Shown here: piece by piece, positions 8,544 to 17,233 of the stretch | Numbering within the stretch: position 1 is the first letter of the stretch | How the letters are laid out: each line of letters opens with the position of its first letter | Source of the DNA: an uncultured Bacteroidales bacterium | GTDB taxonomy: Bacteria; Bacteroidota; Bacteroidia; Bacteroidales; UBA932 | Direction: 5' to 3' | Assembly (NCBI GenBank): GCA_944322715.1 | Contig: CALUPT010000016.1 | Location: forward strand, 1 to 58,667 | DNA length: 58,667 nucleotides | Position numbers and translations under genes: made by a program | Notes under the pieces: model-generated | Told to the model about the DNA's origin: nothing | Seen by the model: the letters and a program-made list of their open reading frames with translations, nothing else | Database searches by the model: none

Positions 8544-10427
8544 ATGAAAAAGAGTCTATTGATGATTTGCGTCGCAGCCCTTGCCGGTCTGGGGTTGACG
8601 GCGGAGGCCGGAGATCTGCCGAGGGCGGAGTATCCGCGTCCTCAGTTCGAACGTGCAGACTGGGTTAACCTTAACGGAGAGTGGACATATACGTTCGATT
8701 TCGCCGGTACCGGATTCCAGAGAGGCCTGCATGCTTCTGAAGGATTCGATGGCAGCATCATCGTGCCGTTCGCGCCGGAAAGCGAACTCTCCGGAGTCGG
8801 ATACAAGGACTATATAAGCAACATCTGGTACCACCGGACGATCCGGATGCCTCAGGAGTGGGCCGGCAGGAACGTGAGACTCAATTTCGGGGCGGTTTAC
8901 TATACTTCGGAAGTGTACATAGACGGACAGTTTGTCGGAAGACATTTCGGCGGCAGTTCTTCGTTCTCGTATGACATTACCAGGTATGTGTCCGATGGTG
9001 CTGAACATGACCTTGTGGTCAAGGCATCCAGCGATGTCCGCAGCGGGCTGCAGGGTGCGGGAAAGCAGTCTCTCCAGTATGCTTCGCATGCCTGCAACTA
9101 TACCAGGACCACCGGTATCTGGCAGACCGTATGGATGGAGCCGGTGGCAGAGGCCGCACTGCAGAATGTGCAGGTGATGACGGACATTGACCAGAAACAG
9201 GTCGTGGTGCGTCCGTGGTTCTGGTCCGAGGTGGCCGGGTACAGGCTGAAAGTCACCCTGAAGGAAGGGGAGAAGACAGTGGCTGAAAAGACAGCGGCTG
9301 CATCCAACAGCAGCGTCATCGTCATCCCTGTCAGGAAGATGAGGACATGGAGTCCGGAGGATCCGTTCCTTTACGGACTTGTCTATGAGGTGCTGGATGC
9401 AGACGGAAATGTGGTCGACAGTATCAGTTCATATACCGGCATGAGGAAGGTGCACATAGAGGGCAACAGGATATTCCTCAACAACAGGCCGTATTACCAG
9501 AGACTTGTCCTCGACCAGGGCTTCTATCCTGATGGCATCTGGACCGCCCCTTCGGATGAGGCCATCAGGCATGACATTGAACTGTCCATGCAGGCCGGCT
9601 TCAACGGCGCGAGGCTGCATCAGAAGGTATTTGAAGAAAGATATTATTACTGGGCCGACAGGCTCGGCTATCTGACATGGGGAGAAGCCGCAAGTTGGGG
9701 AATGGATGCGAACAATCCTCTGGCAGCCCGCAATTTCCTTGCGGAATGGGAGGAGTGCGTCGTCAGGGACAGGAATCACCCTTCCCTCATTGTATGGACT
9801 CCGATGAATGAGGAGTTCTGGCCGGATGATGTCCAGTATCCGCGTTTCACGGAAGACCTCTATTCCCTTACGAAACAGCTCGACCCTACCAGGCCGGTGA
9901 ATGTCTGCAGCGGAGGCGTACTGACGGCCCATACGGACATCTGGACGGTACATCACTACGAGCAGGATCCGGCGAAACTCAAGGATATCATATACAATGA
10001 CGGCAAACTCTATTCCCTCATGCCTCAGACATATAAGGGGACTGTGAGGAATATCGGGTTCAACGATCTCGCCCCGGATACCGGATACGCCTGGATGCAC
10101 TACGATGGGGAGATGCCATATCTGGTGGATGAGTTCGGAGGAATCAAGTGGGTGAAGGACCAGGACCGTCAGGCGGTGAATTCGCAGACGGAATCATGGG
10201 GATACGGCCAGGCTCCGAGGACGCTGGAAGAATTCTATGCCCGTCTCGAAGGGCAGGTGGATGCCATGCTCTCGCTTTCGGACCAGGTGTGCGGTTATTG
10301 CTATACCCAGCTGACGGATGTCGAGCAGGAGGAGAACGGGGTCTATTTCTACGACCGCACATCCAAGTTCGACATGGACAGGATACACGCCATATTCTCC
10401 AAGGTTCCGGATGGATTCGGGGAATAG
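8544..10427 (+). CDS. Secreted glycoside hydrolase family 2 enzyme
   Basis: A 627-aa enzyme with a cleavable signal peptide (ending near TAEAG). It has the GH2 order of N-terminal sugar-binding jelly roll (WVNLNGEWTYTFD, about 35-50), an immunoglobulin-like domain (about 215-310) and a C-terminal TIM barrel. The catalytic acid/base is Glu 423 in WTPMNEEFW and the nucleophile is probably Glu 530 in LVDEFGG. GH2 covers beta-galactosidase, beta-glucuronidase and beta-mannosidase activities; the exact one cannot be read off. The start at 8544 gives the signal peptide; a TTG at 8535 is less likely. Probably removes sugars that feed the neighbouring oxidoreductases. Confidence 0.88.
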   Translation: MKKSLLMICVAALAGLGLTAEAGDLPRAEYPRPQFERADWVNLNGEWTYTFDFAGTGFQRGLHASEGFDGSIIVPFAPESELSGVGYKDYISNIWYHRTIRMPQEWAGRNVRLNFGAVYYTSEVYIDGQFVGRHFGGSSSFSYDITRYVSDGAEHDLVVKASSDVRSGLQGAGKQSLQYASHACNYTRTTGIWQTVWMEPVAEAALQNVQVMTDIDQKQVVVRPWFWSEVAGYRLKVTLKEGEKTVAEKTAAASNSSVIVIPVRKMRTWSPEDPFLYGLVYEVLDADGNVVDSISSYTGMRKVHIEGNRIFLNNRPYYQRLVLDQGFYPDGIWTAPSDEAIRHDIELSMQAGFNGARLHQKVFEERYYYWADRLGYLTWGEAASWGMDANNPLAARNFLAEWEECVVRDRNHPSLIVWTPMNEEFWPDDVQYPRFTEDLYSLTKQLDPTRPVNVCSGGVLTAHTDIWTVHHYEQDPAKLKDIIYNDGKLYSLMPQTYKGTVRNIGFNDLAPDTGYAWMHYDGEMPYLVDEFGGIKWVKDQDRQAVNSQTESWGYGQAPRTLEEFYARLEGQVDAMLSLSDQVCGYCYTQLTDVEQEENGVYFYDRTSKFDMDRIHAIFSKVPDGFGE

Positions 10428-10513
10428 CCTTTATGCGGCTTCGCGGGGGACTTCCCTGCGGCATGTAACAAAAACTTTACAGGATTGTTGCATAAAGATT
10501 AGTCTAAAATAAA

Positions 10514-10521
10514 TACCTTTG
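10514..10521 (+). promoter_or_regulatory. -7 box for the two-component operon
   Basis: TACCTTTG fits TAnnTTTG, with a possible -33 TTG at 10488-10490 after a 23-base gap. Transcription would begin about at 10525, at the foot of a strong hairpin. Confidence 0.6.
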
Positions 10522-10522
10522 T

Positions 10523-10551
10523 GACGGTTTGCCCCGCGAGGGCGGACCGTC
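10523..10551 (+). promoter_or_regulatory. 5'-terminal stem-loop in the response-regulator leader
   Basis: GACGGT at 10523-10528 pairs with ACCGTC at 10546-10551, TT pairs with GG by wobble, and GCCC at 10531-10534 pairs with GGGC at 10540-10543 around a five-base CGCGA loop. That is an unbroken 12-bp stem at the predicted mRNA 5' end, followed by TAAATTTT and then the ATG at 10565. It may stabilise the mRNA or act as an attenuator. Confidence 0.55.
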
Positions 10552-10564
10552 TAAATTTTCATAT

Positions 10565-11257
10565 ATGGAGAAAGGTAAGATTCTGATTGTCGATGATGAA
10601 GCCGACATTTGTGAAATCCTTCAGTTTAACCTTGAAAACGCAGGCTTCAATGTGGATTGCGCGTCATCTGCAGAGGAGGCCCTCAAGAAACTCTCTTCCG
10701 GGCACAGCCTTATCCTCCTCGATGTCATGATGGATGGAATGTCCGGATTCAGGATGGCGGAGGTCGTCCGCAAGGAGAGAGGAAGTCAGATTCCCATTAT
10801 TTTCCTCACGGCCAAGAATGCGGAGAATGATCTCCTGACCGGGTTTTCCGCCGGAGGGGATGACTATATAGGCAAGCCTTTCTCGATTCATGAGGTGATT
10901 GCCAGGGTGAAGGCGGTGCTGAAGAGGGCCGGCGGCCCGTCATCGGCAGAGCCGGCGGAAAACGATATCGTGTCCGGCAGGATCAGGATAGACATTTCCA
11001 GAAAGATGGTATATGCGGCCGAAAGTCCGGTACTCCTGTCCAAAAAGGAGTTCGAGATCCTGTATCTCCTGGCTTCGCATGAGGGAAGGGTATATTCCCG
11101 GGAGGATATCATCAACGAACTGTGGAAAGATGCTCCGTATGTGCTCGACAGGACGGTAGATGTCCATATAGCCAGGATAAGGGGCAAGCTCGGGGAGTAC
11201 AAGAACTATCTTACCAACCGGTCTGGTTACGGTTATTGTTTCAGCCCTGTCGAATAG
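10565..11257 (+). CDS. OmpR/PhoB-family response regulator
   Basis: A 230-aa regulator. The receiver domain (about 1-120) has the acidic pair VDDE at 9-12, the phospho-acceptor Asp 53 in LLDVMMDG, a switch Thr in FLTAKN and the conserved Lys in GKPFS. A winged-helix DNA-binding domain (about 135-230) contains LSKKEFEILYLLA and the recognition region VDVHIARIRGKL. The start at 10565 follows the promoter and hairpin. The kinase gene starts 9 bases downstream, so they form a pair. Targets are not visible; the layout resembles phosphate or envelope-stress systems. Confidence 0.92.
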   Translation: MEKGKILIVDDEADICEILQFNLENAGFNVDCASSAEEALKKLSSGHSLILLDVMMDGMSGFRMAEVVRKERGSQIPIIFLTAKNAENDLLTGFSAGGDDYIGKPFSIHEVIARVKAVLKRAGGPSSAEPAENDIVSGRIRIDISRKMVYAAESPVLLSKKEFEILYLLASHEGRVYSREDIINELWKDAPYVLDRTVDVHIARIRGKLGEYKNYLTNRSGYGYCFSPVE

Positions 11258-11266
11258 GAGGTTGCG

Positions 11267-12097
11267 ATGGACGGATATGTCAGGCTGGACACCCTGTTGT
11301 ATATTCTGGCGGCAATAGCGGCCCTTGCAGCCATAATATGGATTGTCGTCCACAGGAACTTCGGCAGGAGTATTCTGGACATGACCCTGAAGATAGACAG
11401 GGAAAAGGAGAAGTACAGGGAAATGAAACAGCAGATGTCCAATAACATAGCCCATGAACTCAGGACTCCGGTAAGCAGCATACGGGGGTATCTCGAGACC
11501 CTGACCACATGTCCGGACATAGACCCTGCCCGCAAGCAGATGTTCATCGAGAGGGCATACGCCCAGTCCATCAGGCTTTCCGACCTTATCCGTGATATAG
11601 CCCTGATCACTAAGATAGAGGAGGCTTCCTCCATGCTTGTCAAGGAGAAAACAAACCTCAGGCAGATAGCGAATGAGGTATTCGAGGAATTCAAGGAAGA
11701 TATCGGCGTCAAGGGAATCAATGTGGAGAATATGCTTTCTCCCGACCTTGAGATAACCGCCAACAGGACACTTGTCTATGCAATCTTCCGGAATCTTGTG
11801 GAGAACAGCCTGAAATATGCGGGCGAGCATGTCACCGTGCATCTCGAAAGTTCCGGGATCGAGTCCGGAATGTGCCGTTTCAAATATTACGATACCGGCA
11901 AGGGGGTCGGCAGGGAGCATTTGAAACGGATCTTCGAACGGTTCTACCGGGTTCAGGAAGGCCGCACGAGGGAGGCCGGAGGATCAGGTCTCGGGCTGTC
12001 GATAGTCAGGAACGCCGTGTCTTTCCACGGAGGGGAAATATCTGCTGTCGCGCATCACGGCGGCGGGCTGGAGTACAGGTTCACCCTCCATGTATAA
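11267..12097 (+). CDS. Short sensor histidine kinase with one membrane helix
   Basis: A 276-aa kinase. A single hydrophobic helix spans about 8-28, followed by a charged linker and an HisKA domain with His 63 in NNIAHELRTP. The HATPase domain has the N box (FRNLVENSLKYA), G1 (YDTGKGVG), F box (FERFYRV) and G2 (GGSGLGLSIV). There is almost no periplasmic or extra cytoplasmic sensing domain, so the signal may come through a partner membrane protein, as with PhoR-like short kinases. It is translated after its response regulator. The gene ends 17 bases from the convergent patatin gene. Confidence 0.9.
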   Translation: MDGYVRLDTLLYILAAIAALAAIIWIVVHRNFGRSILDMTLKIDREKEKYREMKQQMSNNIAHELRTPVSSIRGYLETLTTCPDIDPARKQMFIERAYAQSIRLSDLIRDIALITKIEEASSMLVKEKTNLRQIANEVFEEFKEDIGVKGINVENMLSPDLEITANRTLVYAIFRNLVENSLKYAGEHVTVHLESSGIESGMCRFKYYDTGKGVGREHLKRIFERFYRVQEGRTREAGGSGLGLSIVRNAVSFHGGEISAVAHHGGGLEYRFTLHV

Positions 12098-12114
12098 TCA
12101 TTGTCCCTGACGGA

Positions 12115-12963
12115 TCAGATTGTCCTTCCCGGAATCGTCCTCATTGCCTCATATTCATCCAGAGCCGCGCTCATCAGTTCTCTGCCCTTTTGTGAAATTT
12201 CCCTTGCACGGGCATAGTCGGATATGGCTCCGTATGCATCAAAAGGCATTTTCACCAGAATGTCCGGAGAAGTTATCTTCAGGGCGAGCCTTGTGTTGAT
12301 CATGTTCATCAGCGAGAATGTCCTGCCGAGGACGGAATGGAATCCTCTTTCGGGATCGGACAGGTTATGCTCATCCCAGGAGTTCTCCTTGCTTATCTTC
12401 TTTATCAGTTCCACATCTATCGCATTCACATCGAATGCGACCATGATGTCTCCCGGAGTCCTTTCCACGCGGTTGAGCGGGATCACATTGGCGATACCGC
12501 CATCTATAAGCGTCCTCCCATCGGTTTCCGCAGGACGGAACAGGGATGGAATGGATATGGATGCGCGGATTGCCTTGAACAGATTGCCTTTCTCGAATAT
12601 GACCTCTTCTCCGGTATAGAAGTCGGTGGCAATCGCCCTGTATGGAATCTTCAGATCTTCGATGTCGACATCAGGAACGATTTCCTTCAGGGCCTCGATT
12701 ATCCTGTCTCCTTTGACAAGATGACTGAAACTCAAGGATATGTCCATGAGCGAGAATACTTTCCATGCGTCCAGGTCGAACAGCCATTCCTTGACTTCCT
12801 CCAATTTCCCTGCAGCATAGATGCCTCCGATTAGCGAGCCGATCGATGTCCCGGCCACGGCCGAGATTTCATATCCCCTGCTTTCAAGTTCTTCGATTGC
12901 GCCGATATAGGCAAAACCTCTCGGCCCTCCGCTCGAGAGGACCAATGCTACCTTCTGTGACAT
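12115..12963 (-). CDS. Patatin-like phospholipase (RssA-like)
   Basis: A 282-aa cytoplasmic serine acyl hydrolase. The oxyanion loop SSGGPRGFAYIG is at 10-21, the nucleophile Ser 40 lies in GTSIGS, and the dyad Asp 154 lies in LIDGGIANV. No signal peptide is seen. The family includes bacterial patatin-like proteins that release fatty acids from phospholipids; the natural substrate here is unknown. It is downstream of pflA on the same strand, separated by a 12-bp perfect hairpin, so it may be co-transcribed at a reduced level. Confidence 0.85.
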   Translation of the reverse strand: MSQKVALVLSSGGPRGFAYIGAIEELESRGYEISAVAGTSIGSLIGGIYAAGKLEEVKEWLFDLDAWKVFSLMDISLSFSHLVKGDRIIEALKEIVPDVDIEDLKIPYRAIATDFYTGEEVIFEKGNLFKAIRASISIPSLFRPAETDGRTLIDGGIANVIPLNRVERTPGDIMVAFDVNAIDVELIKKISKENSWDEHNLSDPERGFHSVLGRTFSLMNMINTRLALKITSPDILVKMPFDAYGAISDYARAREISQKGRELMSAALDEYEAMRTIPGRTI

Positions 12964-12969
12964 GGCAAG

Positions 12970-13006
12970 ATGTTTTTATTGTCTGCTAATATAGCAATAA
13001 AAACAT
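12970..13006 (-). repeat. 12-bp perfect inverted repeat between pflA and the patatin gene
   Basis: ATGTTTTTATTG at 12970-12981 is the exact complement of CAATAAAAACAT at 12995-13006, with 13 bases between. The stem is AT-rich, so it is not a classic terminator. It could be an mRNA processing or stability element, an operator, or a weak terminator separating the two cistrons. Confidence 0.55.
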
Positions 13007-13008
13007 TA

Positions 13009-13737
13009 TCAGTTAACCGTCACGCAGCGGAAATATTCATCGAAAAGGGCCTTGGCTGCCGAGAGCTGTTCCGGGGTGTTGAGCGGAGTGTCTTCAAGCC
13101 GGTATTCCCAGCCCAAGGTCCCGTATTTATGCTTCCCGAGAGTGTGGTATGGAAGTATTTCCACCCTCCCGAGCATTTTGTAGCCTCCGAAATGCTCTCC
13201 GAGAGCCCTTATGTCCTCCTCGTAATCGCTCAGTCCCGGCACGAGGACATATCTCATCCAGAACGGCCTGCCGTTGTCTTCCAGCCATTTGGCCGTATTG
13301 AGCGTCACTGTGTTGTCATGCCCCGTGATCCGTCTGTGACGGCTGTTGTCGAATTCCTTGATGTCCAGCAGAGTGAGGTCGGCAAGGCTGAACAGTTCTT
13401 CCACATCCCTGTTCCATATCCCGCCGTTGGTGTCGATGCATACATTTATCCCGTTGGATTTCAACTCCTTCACGACCGGGACAAGCTCTTTTGCCTGTGC
13501 AGTGGGCTCTCCTCCGGAGAATGTGACTCCTCCGCGTTTGCCGAAAAACGGCTTCTCGTTCAGCGCCCGTCTGACAATCTCCGCAGTTTCCGTTTCCGTC
13601 CCTCCATCGAAGCCTATTGTGTCCGGGTTGGCGCAGTACAGACAGCGGAAAGGGCAGCCCTGAAGAAATACGACGAGCCTTATGCCCGGCCCGTCGTATG
13701 TTCCAAGAGATTCGTATGAATGTACTTTCAGTCCCAT
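13009..13737 (-). CDS. pflA: Pyruvate formate-lyase activating enzyme
   Basis: A 242-aa radical-SAM enzyme that installs the glycyl radical on PflB. The CxxxCxxC cluster motif is Cys 28, Cys 32 and Cys 35 in GCPFRCLYC, preceded by TYDGPGIR as in known PFL activases. The SAM-binding GG motif is seen in VTFSGGEPTAQ. The start codon is one base after the pflB stop, so the two are translationally coupled. Length matches the family. It acts in the cytoplasm under anaerobic conditions. Confidence 0.95.
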   Translation of the reverse strand: MGLKVHSYESLGTYDGPGIRLVVFLQGCPFRCLYCANPDTIGFDGGTETETAEIVRRALNEKPFFGKRGGVTFSGGEPTAQAKELVPVVKELKSNGINVCIDTNGGIWNRDVEELFSLADLTLLDIKEFDNSRHRRITGHDNTVTLNTAKWLEDNGRPFWMRYVLVPGLSDYEEDIRALGEHFGGYKMLGRVEILPYHTLGKHKYGTLGWEYRLEDTPLNTPEQLSAAKALFDEYFRCVTVN

Positions 13738-13738
13738 G

Positions 13739-15967
13739 TTACATTGATTCGTGGAATGTCCTGGCTATGACCTCCAACTGGTGTTCGCGGCTGAGTTTCG
13801 TGAAATTCACTGCATAGCCTGACACCCTGATCGTGAGCTGAGGGTATTTTTCAGGATGTTCCATGGCATCTTCCAGCATTTCCCTGTTGAGGACATTCAC
13901 GTTGAGGTGATGCGCACCCTTGGTGAAATATCCGTCCATCATGGTCACGAGGTTGTCGATCTTGTCCTGATCGGTAGGGCCGAGAGACTTCGGCACGATG
14001 GAGAAGGTGTTGCTGATACCGTCCATCGCATCGTTGTAGTCCAGCTTGGCGACGGAACTCAGGGAAGCGATGGCGCCGTGGCAGTCGCGTCCGTGCATCG
14101 GGTTGGCTCCCGGGGCAAAGGCCACACCCTTGAGCCTGCCGTCCGGTGTCGCTCCGGTCTTCTTTCCGTACATCACGTTCGAGGTGATGGTGAGGATTGA
14201 AAGGGTCGGCATTGCGTTCTTGTAGATCGGGAGCTTGCCCAGTTCCTCATTGAAGTACTTGACCAGACCTTCCGCGATGCTGTCCACCCTGTCATCATCA
14301 TTGCCGTAGCAAGGATATTCTCCCTCTATGCTGAAAGCATCCGTAAGTCCGTCCGCATTGCGGTGTGCAGTGACCTTGGCATACCTGATGGCCGAAAGCG
14401 AGTCGGCGGCGATGGAAAGCCCTGCGGCCCCGTATGCGAGGTTTATGGCCGGATCGGTGTCTATGAATGCCATTTGGGACCTCTCGTAGTCATATTTGTC
14501 ATGCATATAGTGGATGATGTTCATGGCCTCGTTGTAGACCCTTGCCACTTCATGCAGCACTTTCTTGTAGTTGGCGAGTACCTCATCATAGTCGAGCACA
14601 TCGCTCTTGAGCGGTTCGATGCCTGAAACCATCAGAGTTCCGGTGTTTTCGCAACGTCCGCCGTTTATTGCAAGCAGCAGGGCCTTTGCGAGGTTGGCGC
14701 GTGCTCCGAAGAACTGGATGGCCTTTCCGATGGCCTGATATGAGACGCAGCAGGCTATGCCGTAGTCATCGCATCCGCGCACCTTTTTCATCAGATCATC
14801 GTTCTCGTACTGTACCGAGCTGGTATCGATGGATACCTTTGCGCAGAAATCCTTGAACCCTTCCGGAAGATCAGGACTCCAGAGCACCGTCATGTTCGGC
14901 TCCGGTGCAGGACCGAGGTTATACAGCGTCTGCAGGAAGCGGAACGAGGTTTTCGTAACCTTCACTTTCCCATCCCTGAAACGGCCTCCGATGGATTCGG
15001 TGATCCAGGTCGGGTCTCCTGCGAATATCTCGTTGTATGAATTCATCCTCAGGTGTCTCACCATCCTGAGTTTCATGACGAACTGGTCTATGAGCTCCTG
15101 GGCGAAAGTCTCATCGATGATCCCGTGGTCGAGGTCATACTGGATGTAGATGTCGAGGAACGATGACACGTTTCCGAGCGACATTGCCGCCCCATCCTGC
15201 TCTTTCACGGCCGCAAGATACGCCATATATACCCACTGTACGGCTTCATGCGCATTGAGTGCCGGACGTCCCAGCTCCAGCCCGTACATCCCGCCGAGGA
15301 TCTTGATCTCTTCGAGGGCCTCGATCTGGTCTGACACTTCCTCGCGGAGGCGGATTCTCGATTCCGTCATTGGGCCTGTCAGTCCTGCGAGATCCTCCTT
15401 CTTAGCCTCGATCAGCCTGTCGGCGCCGTAGAGAGCCAGTCTTCTGTAGTCACCTATGATACGGCCTCTTGAGTAGTTGTCGGGAAGTCCCGTCAGGAAT
15501 CCGAGCGAACGGAACCTGCGGATCTCTTCCGTATATACATCGAACACGCCATCGTTATGCGTCTTCCTGTAATGCGTGAATATCTTCTTGACTTCCGGGT
15601 CAAGTTCGACCCCGTTTTCCCTGCATGCCTTTTCCACCACATGCCATCCGCCGAACGGCTTGATGGCCCTCTTGAGCAGCTCATCTGTCTGGAGTCCGAC
15701 GATAAGCTCGTTCTCCTTGTCTATATATCCAGCCGCGTGGGAAGTGATTGTCGAGATGGTCTTCGGATCGATTGCGCGGATTCCGCCGTTGGCCCTTTCT
15801 TCAGCCAGGGCATCCGTGCAGATTGCCCAGAGTTTTCTGGTGCGGTCGGTCGGTCCCTGGAGGAATGATGCATCCCCATCGTATGGGGTAATGTTGCTGT
15901 AAACGAAATCCGATACATCGATTCTGGAGGACCAGGCACCGTCTTTGAATTTTCCGTCAATATTCAT
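13739..15967 (-). CDS. pflB: Pyruvate formate-lyase (formate C-acetyltransferase)
   Basis: A 742-aa glycyl-radical enzyme converting pyruvate and CoA to acetyl-CoA and formate in anaerobic fermentation. The adjacent catalytic cysteines are Cys 406-Cys 407 in GIACCVSY, and the radical Gly 717 lies in RVSGYAVNF near the C terminus. Length and both motifs match true PFL rather than a diol dehydratase. It is the first gene of pflB-pflA and has a full -33/-7 promoter just upstream. The cysteine pair also distinguishes it from choline or glycerol lyases, which have a single active cysteine. Confidence 0.96.
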   Translation of the reverse strand: MNIDGKFKDGAWSSRIDVSDFVYSNITPYDGDASFLQGPTDRTRKLWAICTDALAEERANGGIRAIDPKTISTITSHAAGYIDKENELIVGLQTDELLKRAIKPFGGWHVVEKACRENGVELDPEVKKIFTHYRKTHNDGVFDVYTEEIRRFRSLGFLTGLPDNYSRGRIIGDYRRLALYGADRLIEAKKEDLAGLTGPMTESRIRLREEVSDQIEALEEIKILGGMYGLELGRPALNAHEAVQWVYMAYLAAVKEQDGAAMSLGNVSSFLDIYIQYDLDHGIIDETFAQELIDQFVMKLRMVRHLRMNSYNEIFAGDPTWITESIGGRFRDGKVKVTKTSFRFLQTLYNLGPAPEPNMTVLWSPDLPEGFKDFCAKVSIDTSSVQYENDDLMKKVRGCDDYGIACCVSYQAIGKAIQFFGARANLAKALLLAINGGRCENTGTLMVSGIEPLKSDVLDYDEVLANYKKVLHEVARVYNEAMNIIHYMHDKYDYERSQMAFIDTDPAINLAYGAAGLSIAADSLSAIRYAKVTAHRNADGLTDAFSIEGEYPCYGNDDDRVDSIAEGLVKYFNEELGKLPIYKNAMPTLSILTITSNVMYGKKTGATPDGRLKGVAFAPGANPMHGRDCHGAIASLSSVAKLDYNDAMDGISNTFSIVPKSLGPTDQDKIDNLVTMMDGYFTKGAHHLNVNVLNREMLEDAMEHPEKYPQLTIRVSGYAVNFTKLSREHQLEVIARTFHESM

Positions 15968-15996
15968 ATTTTATCTGCCTTTGGTTTTCGAGGGCG

Positions 15997-16028
15997 CAAA
16001 GATATGTCTATATTTTGAAAAATTCAAA
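15997..16028 (-). promoter_or_regulatory. Complete Bacteroidota promoter for pflB
   Basis: On the minus strand a -33 TTTG (16025-16028) is followed by exactly 20 bases and then TATCTTTG (15997-16004). This is the best-formed promoter of the window. Transcription should start about 25-30 bases before the ATG at 15967. Confidence 0.8.
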
Positions 16029-16115
16029 TCTGCCGTCAATATTCGTGGATACCCGGCTCCGGAATGTCCCGGATATTTTCCGGCAGTGTCGGACGGTGTC
16101 CGGTCTCCCATCCCG

Positions 16116-16457
16116 TCAGGCGTTGCCCGCCGCGCTGTCCGTGACTTTGTCGATCCTGGCGGCTATCACCTCGAAAGACTGTTTTTCCGTCCCGTCCGCG
16201 GCAGTATATCTGGAGCATCTCACCCGGCCGCAGACATAGAGCGGACTGCCTTTTTCGATTATGCCCAGATCCGGTATCGCCCTGCTTTCCCATGCCACGA
16301 CATTGTGCCATGTGGTCTCGACTGCCCCGTCCCCGTCCTTGTTCTTGTAAAGGTAGTTCGTGGCGAGCGAAAACCTGGCCATCTTCCCTGTTCCTGTTTC
16401 GGAGAACCGCACGTTACCGACATTCCCCCTCAATTCGATTCTGTTCAGCTGTTCCAT
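16116..16457 (-). CDS. ssb: Short single-stranded DNA-binding protein
   Basis: A 113-aa OB-fold protein: MEQLNRIELRGNVGN, FSLATNYLYKNKDG, TTWHNVVAWE and GSPLYVCGRVRCSRYT are typical SSB strands. The start at 16457 is chosen because the SSB fold begins there; the frame is open upstream without homology. It lacks the disordered linker and the acidic DDDIPF-type tip through which standard SSB recruits repair proteins, ending instead in DSAAGNA. It is therefore probably a secondary SSB. It is upstream of pflB on the same strand, but pflB has its own promoter. Confidence 0.88.
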   Translation of the reverse strand: MEQLNRIELRGNVGNVRFSETGTGKMARFSLATNYLYKNKDGDGAVETTWHNVVAWESRAIPDLGIIEKGSPLYVCGRVRCSRYTAADGTEKQSFEVIAARIDKVTDSAAGNA

Positions 16458-16792
16458 AAAATGTCTGTTTATAAGGTTTGTTCTTCCCCGTTTCCGTGTG
16501 CACACTGCGGGACAGGACAAAGTAAATGAAAATTTGTTCCCGTTCCGACATCCGTTCCGGACCGGGATGCCCTTTTTTCTTTTTCATGACTCTTTTTTCC
16601 GTTTTATGTAGAAAATGCAGGACAGATGACATGTTTTGAGCGTTTTAGGAAAAATCAATAAAAGAGATTAAATCTTCCCGGGCAGCCGGAAAAAATACCT
16701 GAAAAAGAAAAACAGACACTCAAAACGTATAAAGGTTGTCGGAAGAGGTTGTTTTTTCCTGCCGGTAAATTGATATTTGAAGAAAAAACATT

Positions 16793-17233
16793 ATGGAGTA
16801 CGATTCGGGAAGATATAAGGCCAGGTGTCTGGAGTGCGGAGACAGGATTGAATACGGGCGGCAGGACAAGAAATTCTGCTGTGAAACCTGCAAGAACCGG
16901 TACAACAACCGTAAGGCAAGAGGAAGCAGGGGCATAAAGGTCAAGGTGCTGTCGGCTCTTGAAAAGAACCACAATATACTTGAAAGGGTCCTGAAGCTGG
17001 GCTTGGATTCCATAAGCGTGGCCGAACTCCGTTGTCTGGGATTCAACTTCGATTATGTCACATCATATCACAAGGTGAGAAGACATGATGAGTTCGGGTG
17101 TTTCGACATTTCGTTCACGGTGGTGTCAGACAGGGTCATCTCCATAACGAGACCGGAGTTTTCCAGGAATCGTGACAAATCTCGGAATGTTTCATTAAAT
17201 TTGCAGGATGTTTCCTTAAAGGAGAAACGATGA
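16793..17233 (+). CDS. Conserved zinc-ribbon protein, function unknown
   Basis: A 146-aa protein. The N-terminal 45 residues form a likely zinc ribbon: CLECG at about 12-16 and FCCETCKNRYNN at about 28-39. The remaining part has a helical segment (KVLSALEKNHNILERVL) and a strand-rich tail with FNFDYVTSYH. Similar small proteins with CLECG...DKKFC...C...RYNN are common and uncharacterised in Bacteroidota; this is from memory, not a search. Its stop overlaps the next start (ATGA), so it is coupled to the M3 peptidase. DNA or RNA binding is a guess. Confidence 0.7.
   Translation: MEYDSGRYKARCLECGDRIEYGRQDKKFCCETCKNRYNNRKARGSRGIKVKVLSALEKNHNILERVLKLGLDSISVAELRCLGFNFDYVTSYHKVRRHDEFGCFDISFTVVSDRVISITRPEFSRNRDKSRNVSLNLQDVSLKEKR

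Noticed and set aside
10940..11920. Minus-strand frame of 326 codons opposite the two-component genes
   Set aside because: Both plus-strand genes have full catalytic motifs; the antisense frame has none.
16550..16605. Possible terminator CATCC...GGATG followed by T-rich sequence
   Set aside because: The T-run lies on the plus strand, but no plus-strand gene precedes it; the adjacent ssb and pflB genes are on the minus strand.
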